From: Bolinopsis microptera | Lineage: Eukaryota; Ctenophora; Tentaculata; Lobata; Bolinopsidae | Direction: 5' to 3' | NCBI RefSeq assembly: GCF_026151205.1 | Contig: NC_087077.1 | Coordinates: 2,108,001 to 2,172,000 of the forward strand | DNA: 64,000 nucleotides | In this document: one piece after another, positions 22,840 through 33,556 of the stretch | How the letters are laid out: each line of letters begins with the position of its first letter | Numbering within the stretch: the stretch's first letter is position 1 | The notes under the pieces: model-generated | Databases searched by the model: none | The model's input: the letters and a program-made list of their open reading frames with translations, nothing else | What the model was told of the DNA's origin: nothing | Position numbers and translations under genes: made by a program

Positions 22840-24155
22840 TAGGGGGGGGGGGGGGGGGGGGCCAATGGGTATTTTTTTGTGAAACTTGGTTTCGAGATAG
22901 CAGTTGACCAACAAACTAGGACCAGTGACCGAACTTTTGAGGGGATCCCGGACCCCAACCGTCAAACGGTGCCCGCGGGGCAGCCACGCCCATATTTGGT
23001 CCAAATTAGGCCCAATTTAGCCAAATACCCTGAACATGCCCCATACCCATATTTTATGTACTTTACTTGTAGCTAGTGGTCTCCTGAACTCGTATATGAA
23101 ATTTCATCAAGGTTGGACAAAAAATGACTGAGTTATGAGCAAAAAACCATTTGCCCATATTTGGTCATACGCACCAAATTTGGTAGATTTCGTCCCATAA
23201 ATTGGGCAAATATCAATATTTTTGAATGAAACTTACTTTATATGAAAGGTAAGCCTAAACTACGTATTCTCTGTGTAAGTTATAGCTTTATATCTGTTTA
23301 AATGTGGATACTAAGGCGACAAAACCACGAATTCCGCGAATATCTCGGTTCGCGATATTCGCGGAATTGATTTCATTAAAATTGTAACAACTCAATCAGT
23401 TTTCAAAATTTTTGTATGAAATTTTCGGAATCGACTCGAAATTGCATTTCGACCTTATTTTGAGAACGAATTTTTGATTCCAAAATTTTATTACAAAAAT
23501 TGAGAATTTGGCTGCCAAATTTTTTTTTGCGATTTCGAGTTGATTCCGAAAATTTCATGCAAAAATTTTGAAAATTGATTGAGTTGTTAAAATTTTAATA
23601 AAATAAATTCCGCGAATATCGCGAACCGAGATATGGGCAATTTAGTTCATTTTTTGTGGTTTTGTCGCCTTAGTACAGTATCCACATTTAAACAGATATA
23701 AAGCTATAACTTACGGAGAATCTGTAGTTTAGGCTTACCTTTCATATAAAGTAAGTTTCATTCAAAAATATTGATATTTGCCCAATTTATGGGATGAAAT
23801 CTACCAAATTTGGTGCGTATGCCCAAATATGGGCAAATGGTTTTTTGCTCATAACTCAGTCATCTTTTGTCCAATCTTGATGAAATTTCATATACGAGTT
23901 CAAGAGACCACTAGCTACAAGTAGAGCACCATAAACCTGGGTTTTGGTCATGTTCAGGGTATTTGGCTAAATAGGGCCTAATTTGGACCAAATATGGGCG
24001 TGGCTGCCCCGCGGGTACCGTTTGGCGGTTGGGGTCCGGGACCCCCTCAAAAGTTCAGTCACTGGTCCTAGTTTGTTAGCCAACTGCTATCTCGAAATCA
24101 AGTTTCACAAAAAAAATATCCAATCCCCCCCCCCCCCCGGCCCCCCCCCCCCCTT
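22840..24155. mobile_element. Fold-back element, ~1.3 kb, bounded by poly-G and poly-C
   Basis: The two halves are inverted copies of each other meeting near 23500. The left half begins in ~20 G and the right half ends in ~15-30 C. The arms (~640 bp) are about 90% alike, with matching blocks such as TTTGTGAAACTTGGTTTCGA near the outer edge. A nested hairpin, TTCCGCGAATATC and its complement, is at 23331-23367. There is no transposase. Frames of ~65 codons in both outer arms are repeat by-products. Confidence 0.85.
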
Positions 24156-24298
24156 AATCATGAAATCTTAATTCATTACAAATGGTAAATATTCTGTCAA
24201 ATAACCACATTTTTAAAAATTAACGATTAAAAATGTCTCATGTATATAACAATAAATGCAAGTAAGCAGTAAGCACGCCGTAAATAATAAATGTTGCT

Positions 24299-26700
24299 TT
24301 ATATTTTTTCTTCGCGAATTGGATCAGTTGATTCTTTGCAAATTATCTTAACAATAGCTTCTGATGTGTTGGCTTCAGGCGAAAAGTCTACTTCTTTCAA
24401 ATACGGTTCGTAATCGGGAGAATCGTACAGTCTATAGCTTAGAACTAGCAGCAGGGTCGAGAAGAATATTGCCACAAAATTTGTCCAAACTGCAGGAGGA
24501 GTTGAAAATATATTAAAATAAATTGCAGCATTTTTGGACAGCTACAAAGAATGCATTTGAAATTACGAACTATTCAAATTTAGGATTAACTTTTCTGGGT
24601 GGTAAACTAACTTAAACTCACTTGTAATTCGAATTTTATTTTTCAAAATCAGCGACTTTTTACCATCAACCTCTGCGTAATACGAAGGGATAGCGTTTTC
24701 AGAATAGGACGCGATAGTGCTCAGAATAGTGTAGAGAAACTTAGAGATAAATATCATGCCTTTAAAGGCAAGGAACTTTCCAGTTGTCTTGTACTTGCTC
24801 AACACTGGGTATCCTGAAATACAATACTTTCCGTTATCAAGTTGTTATCAACGATATTGCAAGCAAAACTTGCGAATTATCACAGTGCTGGCAAGCACGC
24901 CGTTGACTTCTATACATCCTTTACTATTATACCCTTTTGTTTGGGAAAGGGAAACACTGGCAACGGTCCACTTTACCCAATTTTGGGTTTTCGTTCAAAA
25001 TGACCAATAAGGTATTTACCAGATTTGTATACAACAATAAGACCCCACATGGCGAAAAGAAACGAGACGATTGAGAGCATATTAGTGACCATCCCTGCTA
25101 TACTATCGGGCTTGTATTGACACTCAAAGATCCTTACAGTTCGAAGAAACTGAAGGATGGTTTGAAAGATAATCGTCACAACAATTCCAATACGTAGCCG
25201 AAACACGGTCAACCTGAAAAATGAAGATTCATATGCACCAAAGTTTTTTGATGCGTAGCTATGGCATATAATTGATTAATATTATAACTACTAGTAAAAG
25301 CACAAGTGCTGCTATTTTATAAACGGTTCGTACTCAGTTGCCGGAGCAGGTTTAAGGAAACGTAGACAACAGCAGCAGGGTGCAACTGCTAGGATGAATT
25401 TATCCGTCCCGTCTATAAAGTCGTTCAGTCGTAACAACCCGCACATGTTCTCGTAGAAAAACAAAATGCAGAAAACTTCGAATCTGCGGTATATCCAGTT
25501 TGAACAGATCATAGCATTAACATTAAACAAGTTCATTAAATGTCAGATATGAGAAAAGACGCGAGGAGGATTAGGATTCCTCGGACTACATTTAATCAAT
25601 TCCTTCTGTATATTATATTAATTTAAACTTTAAATGATTGACTCGCTAACTGACGTATTGGCAATTGAGTGCAGATATTCTGAGCTCCTCATTGAGAACA
25701 AACCAGCGAAACTTGTTACTCCAAATACCTACAGAGTGCAGAGGAGGATTATTTTATATTAATCTGAATGTTTAATGTAAAGTATGACTATAAAGGCCAC
25801 TGGCCAGGCGATGAAATGAAATTTGGAAATAAGTGGACGAAAAATCTTGATGAAATGACATAGGTAAGCAATTTTGTGGATTTTCAAACTAAATGAAACT
25901 TGTTATTCAAAGTGGCGTCATTCCGACAATCCGACAAATACGTTTACCAGTCATTTAAACCGTTATTCCTATCATTCTCTTACGGCTTACCCCGAAAGAA
26001 GCGACTATCATCATTGATCTGAAAGCAGGCATGTAAGTAGCACCCTCCAGGAACTTAAGCTGGCGTCTCCAAGCTATGACGCTCACAACCGCATTCCCAA
26101 CAATAATTAGCGCACCAATAATTAGCAGGGGGAAGTATTCGGGCGGTGGATCTGAAATATTGATATTTATTATGTGGAAGAATGCATGTTTTAGTCTAAA
26201 CTAAGCCTAATATCGATAAGATTATAACACTTCGTTCATTAAATTACTGATCAAACAATTTTCAATTTATTGATTGATATGACACCAGTTACTTTCTTCA
26301 CCGAATCTTCGGTCGGAGTTTTATAAAAAAGTAAAGCTAAGCCTCATCTTCCTCAAGTAATCGACAATTCTTTCTTACACTGGAGAAGTAAACTTAAGGT
26401 TGGTACTCCTTCGTAGTAGCCCGCACAGTTCTGAAATATTAATATTGATGAACATTTTCAGAAAGGAGTGGATTTAAATTGGGCTGATACTTGTAGCGCG
26501 ATGCACTACTGGGCCGCTAGATCGGCGAGATGCACCACTGGGCCTCGCCGAGCTGTGAAGGATTGACATCGTGAATCAAGGCTGATACTTGACAAAAACG
26601 ATCAGAAATATTTCTCAGATAATCTCAAATGTAAGACTGTAGCTTAGTTACTTACGTTAGGATCTAGTGGATCATTGCTAGTAGTTACCATAGTAACCAT
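24299..26700 (-). CDS. Organic solute transporter alpha-like membrane protein (SLC51A/TMEM184 superfamily), 8 exons
   Basis: Exons: 26700-26656, 26430-26379, 26151-25991, 25728-25655, 25483-25334, 25213-25020, 24813-24622, 24489-24299. All are GT..AG and phases join to give 352 residues; Ost-alpha proteins are ~340. About seven hydrophobic spans are seen: PLLIIGALIIVGNAVVSVIA (exon 3), VFGVTSFAGLF (exon 4), EVFCILFFYENMCGLL (4/5), then in exons 6-8. Between spans lies the Cys cluster APCCCCLRF, a hallmark of Ost-alpha. The short N-terminus starts MVTMVTTSNDPLDPN. Ost-alpha works with Ost-beta at the plasma membrane to move steroids and bile-acid-like solutes. The partner is not in this window. 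Introns carry transposon scraps (24880-24994, 26491-26579). Confidence 0.83.
24880..24994. mobile_element. 115-bp deletion derivative of the 15967-19851 element
   Basis: It begins TCACAGTGCTGGCAAGCAC, runs through CTTTACTATTATACCC, then jumps to TTTTGTTTGGGAAAG and ends in a CCCAATTTTGGG stem-loop plus TTTTC. These are the two ends of the 3.9-kb element with the middle missing. It lies in intron 6 of the Ost-alpha-like gene. Confidence 0.7.
26491..26579 (+). mobile_element. 89-bp miniature element with 9-bp target duplication
   Basis: It begins TTGTAGCGCGATGCACTACT and ends GTGAATCAA, flanked on both sides by GGCTGATAC (26482-26490 and 26580-26588). A second copy of the family is at 28145-28239. 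The 9-bp duplication fits Mutator-like elements. It lies in intron 1 of the Ost-alpha-like gene. Confidence 0.88.
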
Positions 26701-26879
26701 TCCAAAAGTCTAATTCAGATCCACACTCTCTTTACTTATAATATTCGAATACTTGAGTAATTAATTAATTAAGTTATTAGAGTAATCAAGTTAATATCAC
26801 AAAGCAGTATACTGTAAAGAGTATCCGAACCACTGAAAATAATGACATTACTACAGGCACAGCTACTATAGTAATTATA

Positions 26880-26901
26880 CTACTACTACTACTACTACTA
26901 A
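26880..26901. repeat. CTA trinucleotide microsatellite
   Basis: Seven consecutive CTA/ACT units. Confidence 0.8.
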
Positions 26902-27180
26902 TGACACTAATATAAGTGAACATGGTACATACTACAGGTAGGGACTAGAAGTAGAAGTGCTGAGAAACGGTGAACAAATCTAAACAGCGCCAACAACTTA
27001 CAAATAGTACTAAAAGTACAAATTGGCAGGATATGTTAATTTAACACTGAACTCCAAGATGTGTCACATTTCATCCTATCATTTTACAACTTATAGTGTT
27101 AAGTACATGAAGATACACCCTGTAGCTGTATATTCATGTTGATGTACAAAAACTGTCAGCACTATATTAACAAGTACAAT

Positions 27181-27424
27181 AAAACCCCGATTTACCGCGC
27201 CACAATTTACAGCAAACTAAAGTCTAAACCCCGATTTACCGCGCTACAATTTACAGCAAACTAAACCCCGATTTACCGCGCCACAATTTACAGCAAACTA
27301 AACCCCGATTTACCGCGCCACAATTTACAGCAAACTAAACCCCGATTTACCGCGCCACAATTTACAGCAAACTAAACCCCGATTTACCGCGCCACAATTT
27401 ACAGCAAACTAGACTAAACCCCGA
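27181..27424. repeat. 37-bp minisatellite, ~6 copies
   Basis: The unit is AAACCCCGATTTACCGCGCC followed by ACAATTTACAGCAAACT. Copies are nearly identical, with short TCTAAAC or AGACT spacers at the first and last junctions. Confidence 0.92.
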
Positions 27425-28144
27425 TTTCCGATTAACAGGTGCTTATGATAAAACAACGTTTTATAAAAACACCATTTTATTTAAATCGTACAATAGTACA
27501 AATGTGACTGAGAAGCTTTCATCCTCGAATTTTCGTTTTTTCTATATTATGATATAATCGTTACCAACTTAATATAAGGATTAAGTTTTGGAGCTTAGAC
27601 CATGTAATGACCATGTAATGACCATAGGACCAGTGAAGTTCAAATTTATAAAATTTAAGGGTTTGAGCCAGGTGGGATTAGTTATGTAAAATGTAGCAAC
27701 ACATTTTCTGACGGTAAAACATTTTTACCATCGTACTACAAAATTAAAAGCGAAAACGAATTAATAATACATAATATTAAGTGAACGATGTTGACAGATG
27801 ATACGCGTCTAAATTTCTTCGAAATATGATATCTTATGCGATGTAGCGCGCCGGGTCAGTTTATTAACTCATTAACAATGTACAAAAACGACGTCGATGA
27901 AAAAATTAAATTAAGCGTTCATGTGAAGGACTGCCTCACATTGAATCATATTAATACTGTTCAAATTGCACCGAAGTTGAGTGACTGAACAATGAACAGG
28001 CCGTACTCCGTATTACAAGTACAAAGGTCCAAGATCAAGTTTCACTGTGAGCAACAAAAACTGTGGCTGATGATCTGTGAAGTAACGTCATATGAAACTG
28101 AAAGGGACATCTGTTCGCTTCATATTCTATTGCTCGCAAACCAC

Positions 28145-28239
28145 TTGATTCACGATGTCAATCCTTCGCATCTCGCCGATCTGCATACGATAAGAATTAT
28201 TTGATGCGCGGCGCGACCCAGTAGTGCATCGCGCTACAA
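28145..28239 (-). mobile_element. 95-bp miniature element with 9-bp target duplication, second copy
   Basis: Same family as 26491-26579 in the opposite orientation: TTGATTCACG at the left, GCGCTACAA at the right. It is flanked by GCAAACCAC (28136-28144 and 28240-28248), a different 9-bp duplication, so this was an independent insertion. Its inner part differs from the first copy. Confidence 0.88.
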
Positions 28240-29070
28240 GCAAACCACTTGAAAGTAGAACTATATTACGGAAAAAGTTAAAAGACAACACGTGTGCTGA
28301 ATCAGAATGCGCGTATTATTCTTGGCACCATAATTTGGCCTTGTTAGAATTTTGAAACTGTGCCCAGGCCCCAGAAATGGTTCTGTAACTCAGTTTCAAA
28401 GTTGGAAAGTGTATTTAAGCTAGAGTGTGGGCTTTGTAGGGGGGGAGGGAGAGGGGGGGGGGGTCAAGAATTTGCAAATTTAAAGTTGCAAACTTTTATT
28501 TGGCCCAGATTGAAACTTTTCGCAATAACTTAAAATCTACATTGTCTCGAGTTATCCCGGAAGGAAAAGTTATTTTTACGAGGCGAAAATGGTGCTGTTG
28601 CAGAGATTGGATCGGAATGGACTCACGATTGATTGTATGAGAAGATTATCTGCAGATCGAAAGGCCAATTAGGGATCCGGATGGAGAAATATTACCCGCC
28701 GAAGTTGTATAATATTAATACAAAATATATAATGACGCAGTCGACGCAGACTAATCCTTTTGGATGGAGATTTCGCCATATAACATGTAAAATGTATGAA
28801 CATGTTGCAAGAAACTGGAAGTCTATCTTTTTTACTTTCAACTTTCGCCTTCGGAGATAGGCCCCGATCATCACGTTGCACGTGGTATGACCGTATAAGG
28901 AAGTTAGTTTAATTATTTCTCGTCAGGGGTAGGGTTTTAGCATATGCTTTTGTTAAGGATTTGGTTAGAGTTAGGATTGGGATCAGATTAGACGGTTAGG
29001 GTTTCAAATAGTAGTTCAGGACTTGTAGCCGCCCCCAGTAAGCGCAGGAGGGTCAACCTGAAAAGAACAT

Positions 29071-29334
29071 TGCTTGACCCTCCTGCCCCACCGCATGGAT
29101 CAGGAGGTTCATTTCAGAAACAGTGCTTGACCCTCCTGCCCCACCGCATGGATCAGGAGGTTCATTTCAGAAACAGTGCTTGACCCTCCTGCCCCACCAC
29201 ATGGATCAGGAGGTTCATTTCAGAAAAAACAGTGCTTGACCCTCCTGCCCCACCACATGGATTACGGGGGTCACCCACAAAAACAGTGCTTGACCCTCCT
29301 GCCCCACCACATGGATTACGGGGGTCACCCACAA
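29071..29334 (+). repeat. 53-bp minisatellite, 5 copies (left arm)
   Basis: The unit starts TGCTTGACCCTCCTGCCCCA and ends CAGAAACAG or a variant. Two subtypes occur: CAGGAGGTTCATTTCAG (three units) and TACGGGGGTCACCCACAA (two units). The mirrored array at about 50185-50395 has four copies. Confidence 0.9.
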
Positions 29335-29799
29335 GACCATGTGCGCTGCACTTATTTCTACATCGCGCGCGATACGTGTGTGCGTGATTACATGAAATAT
29401 TACCGCGCCCTACGCCAAGTAGACGAAAAGCGTGGTCGAAGAGCGAGAGTCGGTACAATAAATAAAACGAGAGTTGGTACATTTAACTGGCATTTTTTAA
29501 CCGTGGTACAATCAGAATTGAATACAGCCGACACAGGATGAGGGGGGGGGGGGGGCAATGACTACTGATGGAGACTTTTGAGCACCAATGGGGACGAAAA
29601 TCATAGGGACTGAAGGTCAAATCGCTGGTGAAATTTTCCATTTGTCCCCATAAGTACCCAAAGTTTTGGCGAGTTTTATGTAGTTTTGATATTATCTTTT
29701 ATTAAATGACTTCTAAAGGAGACTTTTGGGTACCAATGGGGGCTAAAAATCTTGGAGACTTGAGGTTAAATTGCTGGCGAAATTCTGCACTTGTCCCCA

Positions 29800-29960
29800 A
29801 AGTACCCAAAGTCATTGGCTCCCCCCCCCTCCCCCGGGTGAGGTGACGGAGAAAAATAAACTGAGCTCAAGGCTACATTTCCAGATATCCCGCCACGGCA
29901 CCGTCGCTCATGCTGCAAAGTGTGTTGAGAGATGCCCACGTCATCACACGTAAACTGTGT
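29800..29960 (-). other. Possible exon of unknown protein (left arm); mirrored at 49540-49676
   Basis: On the minus strand a TTTCAG acceptor is followed by an open stretch starting VFVTQFTCDDVGISQ. The same is seen in the right arm. The frame runs into a low-complexity C/G run, no partner exon is identified, and no family is recognised. It could be a relic exon carried by the duplication. Confidence 0.2.
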
Positions 29961-30402
29961 CACGAATACCTGAAATGCAGACGTGCAGAACAAACATAAC
30001 TCTGATCTATATTTTTCATAAAACTTTCAGGATTTGCCAATGAGGGAAAAGACAGCACTGTCCGAGAAGCTAGAAATGCATGAATCATAGGTGACATGGA
30101 TAGGGGTAAGAAGTTTTTTAAAAACATGAAAATTGTGAAAGGAAAAGAAGTAGAAATGAGAAAGGGTAGATTTAAAATGTTTGAGAATCGATTTTGTGCT
30201 GAAGAACTCCGTCCGCAGGACGGGCTTCCGGCTACTTATGATAATTCGAATAAATTTGAGATTCAAACAAGCTACGAATACGAATGCTTATAGCAGTGGC
30301 AAGCTCTTGTTTGCTGCGCATTGGCTGCAATGTATAACCGCAGTATGAACTGTCAAAATATTTGAATTTGCTTACCTAGTGGCTTTGTTTGATAAAGCAT
30401 AC

Positions 30403-30612
30403 CTACTTTATATACCGATAAATCAATAACTCCTTTTGATTCTTCGGTTTGAGAATTGTGCGGTCACACATCTCTGCAATGTCTGAAAAGGTGGCAGGGA
30501 AGTATTGAAACTTACTTAACACTATATTTACAGTTAAACCTTGAACTACTATAACTAGGGCAGTAGGAAACGCCAAAAAGTAGATCATCTGACTAAAACA
30601 ACTTAACTTCAT
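30403..30612 (-). other. Possible membrane-protein exon (left arm); mirrored at 48961-49155
   Basis: The frame holds one hydrophobic span (MIYFLAFPTALVIVVQGL). In the left arm it continues 22 codons further than in the right arm because of the 65-bp difference at 30406-30470. No family is recognised; low confidence. Confidence 0.22.
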
Positions 30613-32002
30613 CCAAGAGTCTAGTTAGCAGCATTGTAGCGATAAGATACCACCATAGTTTGAGCTGTCGACACTGAAATAAAACAAACAATTTACTTTT
30701 CACTACTGCAGGGGAATGCATGTAACATATAAAGAATAAAGATATAATATATTGTATGTTTTTCATCGTGGCCTCAGGGGAGAAGGGCAGCTCGAAAAAC
30801 CGAAAAAAGTCTAAAAAACCGTGTTGGAGCTGGTGAGTTAAAGCTACCGATCTCGATCGTGAGAGTCAGATGATCAGATCGCATGTAACGTGAGTTTCGC
30901 CCGCCTGAATAAGGCAACATGAAATCATATTGCTGGTGACAGGTCTCGACCAAGATGTAAAATAAAGATACCCCAAATTTGTTATTTTTAAGCCGATTCA
31001 CATCGACCCAAGTCTCTGCTTTGACCCTAAATGCTCAAACTTCGTTAATAGATTGGAAAATCGTGTTATGCTTGTTACTAATAACTGTTGTTTGTGAGAG
31101 GACATCTCGATTTCCCGGATCAGAGGATCACACCAATGAGGGGTTGATTGTGCATGTGTGAACTTGACTAAATTTTCAAATTGCCCGATTTTTTTTCAGT
31201 AGGTCACATTACTCGTGACGTGCAAATGTATCTTTTGTCTTTTAATAGGTCAAGCTCAGAGCTTTAAAGCTTTAAAGACTTCTCCGTGACAAAGACGGCC
31301 GACATATATCTTTACTCCAGGAAAAGTCAGAACTCTTTCCACACCACATTCTTAAATGTACACGACAGCAGAACGACGATGTAGCCCCACGCCGCAGTAA
31401 ACTTTAAATTTCTGACCCGGAACGAGCCCAGCAACTGTAGACAGCTGCGTGAGCTATGTACGGTTAGCAGATTTAAGAGCTTATGCAATAAGCAGTCACC
31501 GTTCACTCTCATTTTTGACTTTTCTTCTTTTGAACAACAAATGTCCATTGAATGATGCCAAGCTAAGCGATTACGATTAGAAAAGTACCGTGATTTACAC
31601 TGATGGCTCATACAAGGACTTGTTGGACTTCGTGAATTTGGAGGACCTGCAGCTGTAATCAGTACTTCACTACCAGATGTGCGAGGCCGAGGTTCCCGTT
31701 TGACAACATTACAAGTGGACCACCCAGGCCGGGATGATCACGCGCTAGTTGACATGAGATCTGTTTCTCCCGGGAAAATTGGGCGAGATGACCGGTGTCC
31801 TGTCAGAGGTCACGGATACAAGGATACAAAAATATAAATATTTTATTGTACAATTACAATAGTCGTATAAACTTGACAAATTCGCCTACCATCACGTGAC
31901 CCTCGTCAACGAGCAAGTGAAAAATGTGTTCACAGCATTTATATTATACGGTAACTACACCATAGATTGACAAGCTAAGCGTACAGAAAAACGTCCAACT
32001 CC

Positions 32003-32042
32003 TGACTATAATAAAACTCCGGTATAATAGCGTTTTTGACGG
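32003..32042 (+). repeat. 40-bp direct repeat flanking the FLYWCH/MULE relic (distal copy)
   Basis: Identical 40-mers stand at 32003-32042 and 33517-33556, both starting TGACTATAATAAAACTCCGG. Mirrored copies are at 47531-47570 and 44575-44614. They are in direct, not inverted, orientation, which is unusual for a MULE. Confidence 0.9.
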
Positions 32043-32320
32043 CTGCCAGACTTTGGGGCCGAAGTGATATGATCCACCATATACGTCATCAAGTAATTAA
32101 CATGCAAGCTTGAAGCTTGTGGCGTATAATTAGTGATGTGATCCATGGATTGAATATAATTGACCTAGAAATGGGCTAGATCTGGGGTAAAGTTCATATG
32201 ACAACTCTGCACACAGAAGCTACAAATTAAGAAGTGAACATGTTTTAAATTGAGACAATGTATTGGCTGGTTATAAAATGTTAAATCGATTAATAATATA
32301 ATACTTCAGAATACAACAAA

Positions 32321-33396
32321 TTACTCAATATTATTACCAAAGTATTTCGCAACAGCGAACAAGTACTCAATCTTTGTTGGGTATGTCGTGTAGAAGGAAC
32401 AAAGGTCGTACAGAATACTGCTGGAAATCCTCTTCTTTTTGGAAGGAGTCTTTCCAACAGCAAGCCGATCCAGATGGTAATCTGTAACAACCTGTTGCTC
32501 CTTGATAGCACGAAAATATTCTTGAACAGAGGGCTTTGGGCGATTCACTCGGGTTTTGAAACCTCTGTGAAACCCCTCCACCATGTTAGAGGTCCGAGGG
32601 AACTCCGGATCCTGAAGAATACTGGCGAAATGATTCCAGAAGGATATGTGGGAGGAACCCTCACCTCACTGTCATAACTATAGGTGTCTCCTTTCTTATC
32701 ACCAGTCAAAATATAAACTAATGGTAGACATTTGTTTTCTATCACCGAATGTATGGTGTAACTTTGGGGAAATATCTTCGGAGCGACATAAAATGTCCCG
32801 TCAGCAATCCAATTGTTGTATTCTGCGAGGGTGTGAAGGTTCCTGTTGGTGGCGAAGGCTATGATTCTCACATCTCGGTCAGTCTTCCCATCAAAGAGGA
32901 TAAATGGTTCGTCTCTTCTCGTAGATGTGCAGCTGGGAGGAAGAACGAATTCAAGAGAAGTCTTCGACTCGGTATGTTGGGCAGATCCGGAGGCAGAAGC
33001 TCTGGCTCGTTGGACGACTTTTCCAAGGGATTCCATATTAGGTAGCGTCTGGTTTACTTCTGTTGAAGCATCAGCAAGGACTTCTGATATCAGGTTCTGA
33101 GTCGCCGACAGGGGTTGTTCTGCAGCCTTCCTCTTGAGCGTTGTAAGGAGTTCGAGTCTCTGTGGGGTAGCCAGATCTGAATCGTGGTTGTGTGGTTTAC
33201 TTCCAAGGGAAAGATTGTTGTCTGTGAGAGCGAGATAGCACTTGGCAGGACATTTAAGGGATTTGTTCTTCTGGCAACGCCAAGCAGAGGAGAGGATGGT
33301 GTCATCATTTTTCTTGCGGCTGTAGATATATCCGTCAGAATCAAGCACCTGTTTACATCCTCTGAAACCGTTGAGGAACTTGGAGAAGGTAGGCAT
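32321..33396 (-). pseudogene. FLYWCH zinc-finger/MULE transposase relic, internally deleted (left arm)
   Basis: The first frame (33396-32545) opens with a FLYWCH-type finger: Y23-I-Y, W39-x-C41, C49 and H69-x-H71. After a linker comes the N-terminal part of a MULE transposase with WIADGTFYVAP, which holds the first catalytic Asp, and then DKKGDTYSY. There the protein jumps, in another frame, to the family's C-terminal part (PRTSNMVEGFHRGF to the stop at 32321). The second and third catalytic residues are gone. So this is an internally deleted, frameshifted copy. The right arm carries the same deletion, which therefore predates the duplication. Confidence 0.85.
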
Positions 33397-33516
33397 GACT
33401 GTTGATAGAATTAAATGCGATACTACTACCTTCTATCACCCAATATTTATACCTAGAACACTAGATCGGCTCACTCCCCTTGCAAGCCTTTGACACGTAC
33501 GTCTCACATCCCTTGA

Positions 33517-33556
33517 TGACTATAATAAAACTCCGGTATAATAGCGTTTTTGACGG
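33517..33556 (+). repeat. 40-bp direct repeat flanking the FLYWCH/MULE relic (proximal copy)
   Basis: Second copy of the repeat at 32003-32042, 120 bases upstream of the relic's start codon. Confidence 0.9.
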
